12,570 nucleotides of DNA from CAZWUZ01 sp964637655 [NCBI: uncultured bacterium] (GTDB lineage Bacteria > DAOPZR01). Position numbers and translations under genes: made by a program. How positions within the stretch are numbered: position 1 is the first letter of the stretch; each line of letters begins with the position of its first letter. The notes beneath the pieces are model-generated. The model was not told the DNA's origin. It did no database searches and worked only from the letters and a program-made list of their open reading frames with translations. The stretch spans positions 1 to 12,570 of the forward strand of contig CAZWUZ010000096.1 in NCBI GenBank assembly GCA_964637655.1, read 5' to 3'. Positions 1 through 6,723 of the stretch are shown here, one piece after another.

Positions 1-2062
1 TGAACAGCAGCGGGTACGGCTGCGGCGTGGATCTGTCACGGATACCACTGCGAAATCTCATTTCATAGTTTTTGAGCACTCCATTCAAATATGCTCTATG
101 CCCGTTTGGTCCCCAACTCTGCGTCAGATGATACCAAACGTCATTTTTCATCTGTTGCAGCAACGCTGGATAAATGGTAGTGCCGAAATCCATCGCTAAT
201 CCATTGTTTGCATAACTGCAATAGTAGACAGAAGGAGAACCGTAATTATATGCCCAGAACCAGGCCAAGCCCTCGCCATTATGTGGACGAACCCATGCCA
301 TCACTGTTCCTTCTTTAAGAAAATCAGGCCAGACCTCGTATGCGGCCTGTTGAACCGGAGAAATACTTATTGCCTGCCCGATTTTTCCTTCGACATAGGT
401 GGAAATCATCGTGTCTCCCGACGCCTTATTGGAACCGTCGAATGGTTCGTAAATAGCAAGCTGTTGTAGCAATTTATCTAAGTCATCGCGACTGATATTC
501 CCCGAAGTTGAATGGAATATTTGCTCGCTATGCGTATCAAGCGGAACATTTGCATGCTCGACATTCCGTAATAATGAAGTAAGTACATGATCTCCCTGTG
601 TATCAACTGCGGTCAATTGATAAAGACAGACGATACCAACCGATGGAATGATTAGCAGTTTTCCTAACGCAATAAGCCGTTCACCAATTCGCCGCCCGCC
701 TGCCGGTAAAACGCCCAGAATTGACAGTTCCATCTTTACCCGCCGCCGCCGCGCTATCAGCAGATCCGCGTCATGCCGCAGTTCCACGATTGGTGCAGCC
801 CGCAATTCGTATTCCTGCCGCAATAATGCCACTGCCTGTTCCCTCTCGGTCGCTTCCTTATCCAAATCATCCACCCGCTCTTTTGCTTCCAAATGATCCG
901 CAAGATACAGACGCATTTGTGATTCGTCACCATCGCGCTGCGCCCGTTTCGCCGCCTTCTCACATTCCCGCATCGCCACCCGGGCCTCGTCCACCCGCGC
1001 CCGAACCCGATTCTGTAGCAATGTCGCTTCTTCCAACCGCTGCCGCGCATTTCCCATCTCAAGTTCAGCCGCCGATAACTCGTCCCGCATCCGAACTTCG
1101 GTCAGTTCCGTCCGGTTGAACACCTCTATCCACTGGTACCGTATCCACATCGCCACCCGCGCCCAGGCCCGTTTCCAACCCGAGACGCGGTGTCGCTCGA
1201 TTTCATGTTCAAGCGGTGCGGACACCACCGCAAACAGCAACGTGATTGCCTCGCCCTTCTCCCACCGTTCGATATCCGCGAAAACCGACTGGCAATCTGT
1301 GTATCGGTTTGATGGTTCACACGCCAGCAAGCGCGCCAATAATCCATCGGCTTGTGGCGCCAAACCATCGATAATCGTTGTCGCCGCCGGGTAGATGCCA
1401 CATTTGTGCGCTCTCAGAATCGCCACTGGCGTCGCGCCCGCGAACGGGAACCGCCCCGTCAGCATCCGGTACAGCACCACGCCCGCCGCGTACAGGTCCG
1501 ATTGCCGGCCCGCGCCTTCGCCCCGCGACAATTCCGGCGCCATGTATTCAATCGTGCCGAGCATTTCACCGGTTTGTGTGAGCGAGATTTCCTCCTCGAT
1601 GATCCGCGCCAGCCCGAAATCCGCCAGTTTGATCGTATCCGTCGCGGCATCGCGCAGAATATTCCCCGGCTTCAGGTCGCGGTGGATCACGCCCATCTCA
1701 TGCGCCACACCCAGACCGGCGAGGATCTGTTTGAAATAATGCAATGCTTTTTCCACCGGTAATGGTTGCGTGAGCATTTCCCGCAGCGAGCCGCCATCCA
1801 TGTACTCCATTGCCAGGTAATGATATTCGGCAATCGTTCCAACTTCGTAGACCGCCACCACATTGGGATGGCGCAGCCGCGCTGCCGCCCGCGCCTCACG
1901 CTCGAACCGCGCCACCGCGGTCGGCTGTACCGTCAGTTGCGGCCACAGCACCTTCAGCGCCACCTCGCGGTCAAGGCGGGTGTCGCGGGCGCGATATACC
2001 TTGCCCATCGCCCCGCTGCCAAGTTCCGCAATCAGTTCGTAGTTGCCAATCCGGTTCGCCAT
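1..2062 (-). CDS. Receptor Ser/Thr protein kinase with LamG-like outer domain (kinase A), 3' end beyond window
   Basis: Hanks-type (PknB-like) kinase, open from ATG at 2062 to the window edge (687 residues seen, no stop). The kinase domain spans about residues 8-265: glycine loop G15-S-G-x-x-G20, VALK lysine K37, alpha-C glutamate E56, HRD 127-129, K131, N134, DFG 148-150 and APE 175-177, so it should be catalytically active. A Trp/Arg-rich stretch (about 296-311) leads into a charged coil (about 318-443), the basic run R438-R441, one transmembrane segment (about 463-483), then an outer region. From about residue 536 the outer part resembles a LamG/concanavalin-A-like sandwich: EPFDGS, GKIGQA, TVMAWVRP, WYHLTQSW and AYLNG are typical strand motifs. 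The kinase half aligns gaplessly with kinase C, but the outer domain is unrelated to its Kelch part and is visibly richer in A+T. A weak AGGGA lies just before the ATG. The ligand is unknown. Confidence 0.88.
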   Translation of the reverse strand, partial: MANRIGNYELIAELGSGAMGKVYRARDTRLDREVALKVLWPQLTVQPTAVARFEREARAAARLRHPNVVAVYEVGTIAEYHYLAMEYMDGGSLREMLTQPLPVEKALHYFKQILAGLGVAHEMGVIHRDLKPGNILRDAATDTIKLADFGLARIIEEEISLTQTGEMLGTIEYMAPELSRGEGAGRQSDLYAAGVVLYRMLTGRFPFAGATPVAILRAHKCGIYPAATTIIDGLAPQADGLLARLLACEPSNRYTDCQSVFADIERWEKGEAITLLFAVVSAPLEHEIERHRVSGWKRAWARVAMWIRYQWIEVFNRTELTEVRMRDELSAAELEMGNARQRLEEATLLQNRVRARVDEARVAMRECEKAAKRAQRDGDESQMRLYLADHLEAKERVDDLDKEATEREQAVALLRQEYELRAAPIVELRHDADLLIARRRRVKMELSILGVLPAGGRRIGERLIALGKLLIIPSVGIVCLYQLTAVDTQGDHVLTSLLRNVEHANVPLDTHSEQIFHSTSGNISRDDLDKLLQQLAIYEPFDGSNKASGDTMISTYVEGKIGQAISISPVQQAAYEVWPDFLKEGTVMAWVRPHNGEGLAWFWAYNYGSPSVYYCSYANNGLAMDFGTTIYPALLQQMKNDVWYHLTQSWGPNGHRAYLNGVLKNYEMRFRSGIRDRSTPQPYPLLF

Positions 2063-2076
2063 AGTCCCTGATTTCT

Positions 2077-2163
2077 ACTCCGTACCGTATCTGTTCAGCC
2101 GGTCCCATGTTTTCCTCTCCCGACGGGAGAGGTGACTGATTGGCTGAATGGTCACTCCGTACC
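2077..2163. repeat. Nested repeat: 10-bp direct repeats around an inverted repeat and a hairpin
   Basis: This sits in the 192-bp gap between the HEAT-like gene and kinase A. ACTCCGTACC occurs at 2077-2086 and again at 2154-2163. Between them TTCAGCC (2094-2100) pairs with GGCTGAA (2142-2148), and in the middle is a perfect 8-bp hairpin CCTCTCCC-GAC-GGGAGAGG (2114-2132). No T-run follows the hairpin on either strand, so it is a poor intrinsic terminator. The layout could be a tiny non-coding insertion with a target duplication, or a control/mRNA-processing element ahead of kinase A. No convincing sigma-70 or sigma-54 promoter was found in the rest of the gap. Confidence 0.5.
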
Positions 2164-2254
2164 AGTCAATTTGCGCTCAGCGTTGTGCCGCTCTCGCGAC
2201 GAAGTGATACAGCGCTAAGTTAGCCAGCGTATCTGAATTGCGCTGCTCAAATCA

Positions 2255-4189
2255 TTACTGCCGAAAATCGACGCGAAATCCGTTGCGCATGAAGCTCCGG
2301 ATGACGTTTGCCCTTTCTTGTGCCGCCGGCGAATCGGGCGGAACCGCGACACCGGCACAGTCGGGATACCGCTGCGTCAGCGCCGCATATTCCGCCTGCA
2401 GCCACTCGAACCAGCGCTGCCACTCGTCATCTGCGATATATTGCGTTACCACCTGGCGATAGCGCGGTTGCCGCTGAAAGCTGACGTACATCATTTCCTG
2501 GCAATGCTTATCGAGAACGCCGAACCAGGGCTGCGGTTGGTCGTCAATACGCGCCAGTTTGATTTCCAGCGGTTGCGCACGGTCAGCGGGCAGCGAAAAC
2601 CGGTCGTCGCGTCGTGCGGTGCCATACCATTCGCTCACGAACATCTGGCTATCGCCCAATTTGGCATAGAATCCCGCGTGCCCGTGCGGGTGTACGTAAA
2701 TGCCGCTGGTAACCATCGGCAAATCGGCAGCAACTGGAATACTAATCGCTCCGTCAGCACCGGTAAACGACACGGCAAAGCCCGGCGCACTGTTCCCCAA
2801 TTGATGCACGACAACCGCGTCAGCCAGCGGCTGACCCGTAGCTTCGTCCGACAACCGAAGCTTGATGGCCGCTCCCGCCGGCACGGCGGGGGCGGCAACA
2901 GCCGGCGAAGCAGCAGGAACATTCGCTAACGCAGCAAGCCCGAGGTGTCGGGCAATAGCCAGTTGCGCAACGATTTCATGGCTGGCCTCGAGATGACCCA
3001 GCCGCCCTGGCGGGGTGCTGTCCCAGACACAACTGTCAACCAGCAGTTTCGCCCGCATCGCCGCAGCGGCCGGATGGGTGCTGTACCTCAGCCGGTATTT
3101 CGCCCATTCCGCCAGATACGGGTCAACTTCCAGGCACGGGTGCTCGCCGACGGCCAGTCGTCCCAACCAGTCAATCTGCTCTTCCACCGGCATCGCACGC
3201 AGCCGCAGCATGAATGCGGCGCTGTTCACCGCCCGTTGTATTTCCAGTTCGCGGCTTGCCAGGTATGTGTTCAGCGTTGCCGAGTCACTTGCGGTGCCGA
3301 CACTCCCCAGCGCCAACAGCACCTTGCCGAACTCGTGGCGGCGCGCTTGCGGGCCGCGCGCGGCCATGGTGCGCAGGAACAGCAGGCAGGCGGTGTCGCC
3401 TTGCGTGGCTAATCCCTGCGCGGCCACCATGCGCATCTGGTCTGATTGGCCAGCATCAGCAACGCAGGCACGCAGGGCCGCGACCGTTTCCGGCGCGGGA
3501 AAGCCGCCCATGACATACGCCAGCAATTCCTTGCGGGCCGAGTCGGTGATGGAGTTGAATTCTTCGGCAAGAACCGCCGCATGGGCATCACCCTGCAGCA
3601 AAACAAGCGCATGGTGGCAGCCCGCGACCATCGGCGCATCATGCGGATGGCGCTTGAGCATATCCTGCACCAGCACAACGTCCTGTTCCGTACCCAGCGT
3701 GCCCAGCAGCGTCCAGCGCGGGTCAGCCCAATCGCAGGCGGTCATGGCCGCGACGGACTGCCGCAATGCCTCGCGCGCGGCGGTGTCCTGCAGGAGCAGC
3801 GAGACCTGCGCGTTGACTTCGGTGATACGGCCGCCGAGTTTGCCCATCGCTTCCGTAACCGGCATCAGCCGTTGGGCGATAAGCACCCGCCCGTCAGCCC
3901 TGAGTTTCCGGCATAATAATAGCGGGTCGGCCGGCGGTTGGCCATACGCAACAAAAAAGCCGATACGGTCGGGGCCGACCACCGCGGTCGGGTTGAACCC
4001 GTAACCCTGCAACATAGCGCTAATTGCGTCCGAAGTCGGCGGCGGGTCGGCACAGCGCAACGCCAGCACCGGCGTGTCGGTTGCGCCAGCGGCAATTCTG
4101 GTGGCAGACAAAGTGTCGCCGCACGCATACCCGGAAACCACCAGCATCAGACATCCGCACAGCAGCATGCCACGCATCATCGCTGTCAT
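2255..4189 (-). CDS. Exported HEAT-repeat-like protein with Ig-like domain, function unknown
   Basis: 644 residues; I do not recognise a named family. Residues 1-22 look like a Sec signal peptide: a short N-terminus with R6, hydrophobic core 8-19, and G20-Y-A22 as a possible signal peptidase I site. C23 follows, but the lipobox is poor. About residues 110-400 are alternating amphipathic helices resembling HEAT/PBS-lyase-type repeats, for example around the motifs LLAYVMGGF, MVAAQGLA and AVNSAAFML. An Ala/Pro-rich linker (about 415-440) leads to a beta-rich Ig-like or carboxypeptidase-regulatory-like domain (about 441-548, with the pattern SDEATGQPLADA) and a final helical segment (about 560-644) rich in aromatic residues. 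It lies between two receptor kinases, 57 bp after kinase B, so a periplasmic partner or ligand-presenting role for the kinase outer domains is possible. That is inference from position only. Confidence 0.8.
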   Translation of the reverse strand: MTAMMRGMLLCGCLMLVVSGYACGDTLSATRIAAGATDTPVLALRCADPPPTSDAISAMLQGYGFNPTAVVGPDRIGFFVAYGQPPADPLLLCRKLRADGRVLIAQRLMPVTEAMGKLGGRITEVNAQVSLLLQDTAAREALRQSVAAMTACDWADPRWTLLGTLGTEQDVVLVQDMLKRHPHDAPMVAGCHHALVLLQGDAHAAVLAEEFNSITDSARKELLAYVMGGFPAPETVAALRACVADAGQSDQMRMVAAQGLATQGDTACLLFLRTMAARGPQARRHEFGKVLLALGSVGTASDSATLNTYLASRELEIQRAVNSAAFMLRLRAMPVEEQIDWLGRLAVGEHPCLEVDPYLAEWAKYRLRYSTHPAAAAMRAKLLVDSCVWDSTPPGRLGHLEASHEIVAQLAIARHLGLAALANVPAASPAVAAPAVPAGAAIKLRLSDEATGQPLADAVVVHQLGNSAPGFAVSFTGADGAISIPVAADLPMVTSGIYVHPHGHAGFYAKLGDSQMFVSEWYGTARRDDRFSLPADRAQPLEIKLARIDDQPQPWFGVLDKHCQEMMYVSFQRQPRYRQVVTQYIADDEWQRWFEWLQAEYAALTQRYPDCAGVAVPPDSPAAQERANVIRSFMRNGFRVDFRQ

Positions 4190-4193
4190 CTAT

Positions 4194-4199
4194 CCTCCT
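4194..4199 (-). promoter_or_regulatory. Strong ribosome binding site of the HEAT-like gene
   Basis: AGGAGG on the minus strand lies only 4 nt before the ATG at 4189. In-frame Met codons 4 and 5 of the protein would have a spacing of 13 or 16 nt, too long, so the first ATG is preferred. The consensus match suggests strong translation of this gene inside the operon. Confidence 0.65.
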
Positions 4200-4246
4200 A
4201 TTGCTTCATGTTTTGTCATCGCCGCATGACTGACACTTCCATTGTC

Positions 4247-6676
4247 TCATCTCGGCAGAAATCCTTCCACCAATCCTAACGGCACGTTCAATTTGCTGTT
4301 GCCGCCAACCAGCAGGATCTCGCGGTTCACGGCCACCGCCCTCCCCATCAAGCGCTGCGCCCGCATCAGGGAAACTTCCGTCCAACTATTCTTGCGCGGA
4401 TCGTATTCCACCACCCATCCTGGGGGATCCTGACCAAAGCGAGAGTCGCCAATCAAATAGATCTTGTCATTCAAGGCAACTGCATTCAGCGTGGACATTC
4501 TGCGCATCTCCGGCAGTGGCATCATTTGTTCCCAACGATCGGTCCCCGGGTCGTACCGTTCCATTGAATCCAAACTTCCGCCGCGCACATTTCCAGACTC
4601 AGCGGTGCCGGGGGCGATGTCATATTTCCGACCGCCAATGAGATAGATTTTTCCTGCATGAACCGCAACCGCGGCTCCACACCGTGAAGTGCCAAGCGGA
4701 GCCGCCACCCGCCAACTGCCTGTCACCGGATTGAAAACATCGACATTGGTCAGCGTCTGCCCGCCGCGAGCAGGAAAGCCACCAATGTAGTATATTTCAT
4801 CCCCGACCGCAGCCAGCGCATAATCCACCCGTTGGGTGGGCAGTCTGGACGCCTGCCAGCTGAGCCGGGTTTGCGGATCGTATTCCCGAACAATGTCATG
4901 GAACGAGTAGTAGATTTTCCCCCGCACCGTAACCGCATTGATACCCGCTACGGGTTCAGCTATCCTTCCCCATGATTCCCAGAGATTTCTTGCCGGGTCA
5001 TACCTTTCCACGGTGTCAAGTGTTCGCATCGCGGTCCGCCGGTTACGCCCGGCAACGCCTGATGATGGCGGGATCTGTTCATCGACGTGCCCGCCCAGCA
5101 CAAATACTTTTTCTTTTACCACTACCGCAGCGAAACCGGCTCGCCCTGTCCGCAATGGCGCTTTTGTCGTCCAACCGGGAACCTCCAATTCAATAGCGTC
5201 ATTCGCATCTGTGGGGTCCTCCATTATTTCTGTTTCCGAATTTGGATGGCGGGCCCGGATAGCCAGTGACGGGGACGGATTCATGGCCGGTCTCCGGTTA
5301 GCAGCCGCCGGCTGAATTTGCGACCGAATTGCCGGCGACAGTAGTAGGGTCTCTGGTGACAATATATACCAGGCGCCGGCGATGATGATCAGAACCGGCC
5401 CGAATAGTTTGACCGCCGCCAGGAATCGCTCGCCCGGCCGCCGGCCGCCAACCGGCAGTATGCCGAGGATCGATATTTCCAATTTGGCCCGACGCCGCCG
5501 CGCCAGGGTCAGGTCGGCGGCATAGCGCAATTCGGCAACTCGCCTGGCGCGCATCTCGTATTCCTGCCGCACCTGTTCCAGCGTTTGCTCCGGCCGGACG
5601 GTATCTGCCCGCGTCGCGCGTGCATTCCGCAGCAGCGTAGCCTCCTCCAACCGGCACCGCGCAAGGCCCAATTCCCGTTCCGCTGCCGTGACTTCATCGC
5701 GGATTCTCACGGCAGTCAGTTCAGTTAGGTCAAACATCTCCAGCCACTGGTGGCGAAACCAGCCCGCCACCCGCGCCCATGCCCGTCTGCTAATCGCCAC
5801 CCGATGCCGCCCGGTCCGGAAAGCCTCTGGCGGTTCATCCGCCACCAATCCCGCGGCAATCACTTCACCATATTGCCAACGTCGGAGATCAGTTAGTACC
5901 GCCTGGCAGTCGGCATAACGGTTCATTGGATCGCTGGCCAGCAACCGTGCCAGGACCGCGTCCGCCTGCGGCAGCAGTCCCGCAACGGTGGACGTCGCCA
6001 AGGGGTAAGCTCCGCTCTCATGCGCTTCCAGTATTGCCGCCGAACTCTCACCCGTAAACGGCAGCCGCCCGGTCAGCATGCGGTACAAGATCACACCCGC
6101 CGCGTACAGGTCGGATTGCCGGCCCGCACCTCCGCCCCGCGCCAGTTCCGGCGCCATGTACTCGATTGTCCCGAGCATTTCGCCCGACTGGGTCAGCGAG
6201 GTTTCATCCTCGATAATCCGCGCCAGCCCGAAATCCGCCAGTTTCACCGTGTCAGTAGTTGATTCAATCAGGATGTTCGCCGGTTTCAGATCACGGTGAA
6301 TAACTCCCAGGTCATGCGCCGCGGCCAATCCGGAAAGAATCTGCCTGAAATAATGAAATACTTTTTCGCCGGTCAGCGGCTTGTCCAGGATTTCCCGCAG
6401 GGAATGCCCCGCGACGTATTCCATAGCAAGGTAGTGGTAGCCGTCCGTGGCGCCAACATCGTAAACCTTTACCACATTCTGGTGCCGGACCCGGGCCGCC
6501 GCCCGCGCCTCGCGCTCGAACCGCGTCACCGCCGCCGCATGCTCCGCCAGTTGCGGCCACAGCACCTTCAGCGCCACCTGGCGATCGAGGCGGGTGTCAC
6601 GGGCGCGATACACCTTCCCCATCGCCCCGCTCCCAAGATCGGCGAGCAATTCGTAAGGCCCGATACAGTTTGCCAT
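4247..6676 (-). CDS. Receptor Ser/Thr protein kinase with Kelch propeller outer domain (kinase B)
   Basis: 809 residues. The N-terminal Hanks-type kinase keeps all key residues at the same positions as its paralogues: G15-S-G-x-x-G20, K37, E56, HRD 127-129, DFG 148-150 and APE 175-177. A juxtamembrane region beginning RRAWARVAGWF carries a coil that is 45 residues shorter than in kinases A and C: the part around their G378-D379 is missing. It ends in the same motif ADLxLARRRRAK (K398). One transmembrane segment (about 418-440) separates it from an outer Kelch propeller (about 501-809) of about six blades, marked by repeated IYxIGG/VFVLGG strands and YDPxxxxW turns. The first and fourth blades carry long loops, and the second lacks the GG pair. 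Predicted role: an inner-membrane sensor kinase with an extracytoplasmic beta-propeller binding an unknown ligand. It starts 47 bp after kinase C, probably in the same transcript. GGAG lies about 13 nt before the ATG, rather far. Confidence 0.9.
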   Translation of the reverse strand: MANCIGPYELLADLGSGAMGKVYRARDTRLDRQVALKVLWPQLAEHAAAVTRFEREARAAARVRHQNVVKVYDVGATDGYHYLAMEYVAGHSLREILDKPLTGEKVFHYFRQILSGLAAAHDLGVIHRDLKPANILIESTTDTVKLADFGLARIIEDETSLTQSGEMLGTIEYMAPELARGGGAGRQSDLYAAGVILYRMLTGRLPFTGESSAAILEAHESGAYPLATSTVAGLLPQADAVLARLLASDPMNRYADCQAVLTDLRRWQYGEVIAAGLVADEPPEAFRTGRHRVAISRRAWARVAGWFRHQWLEMFDLTELTAVRIRDEVTAAERELGLARCRLEEATLLRNARATRADTVRPEQTLEQVRQEYEMRARRVAELRYAADLTLARRRRAKLEISILGILPVGGRRPGERFLAAVKLFGPVLIIIAGAWYILSPETLLLSPAIRSQIQPAAANRRPAMNPSPSLAIRARHPNSETEIMEDPTDANDAIELEVPGWTTKAPLRTGRAGFAAVVVKEKVFVLGGHVDEQIPPSSGVAGRNRRTAMRTLDTVERYDPARNLWESWGRIAEPVAGINAVTVRGKIYYSFHDIVREYDPQTRLSWQASRLPTQRVDYALAAVGDEIYYIGGFPARGGQTLTNVDVFNPVTGSWRVAAPLGTSRCGAAVAVHAGKIYLIGGRKYDIAPGTAESGNVRGGSLDSMERYDPGTDRWEQMMPLPEMRRMSTLNAVALNDKIYLIGDSRFGQDPPGWVVEYDPRKNSWTEVSLMRAQRLMGRAVAVNREILLVGGNSKLNVPLGLVEGFLPR

Positions 6677-6723
6677 CAGGTCAGCTTATCTCCATCCAAC
6701 CGGCAAAATTTCAGCGGCAATTC

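Noticed and set aside
648-1119. Plus-strand and minus-strand open frames within kinase A coding sequence
   Set aside because: They overlap the conserved coil of kinase A, whose frame is proven by alignment to two paralogues.
2160-2215. Sigma-70 promoter for kinase A beginning with TTGACT
   Set aside because: No acceptable -10 box at 15-19 bp spacing.
3015-4004. 329-codon open frame on the plus strand opposite the HEAT-like gene
   Set aside because: Shadow of the minus-strand gene: its codons are the reverse complement of a GC-rich frame, the product is Ser/Arg/Ala-rich without domains, and the minus-strand product has a signal peptide and strong ribosome binding site.
4130-4189. Lipoprotein signal in the HEAT-like protein
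   Set aside because: C23 is preceded by G-Y-A rather than a proper lipobox, and C13 lies too near the N-terminus; signal peptidase I cleavage is more likely.
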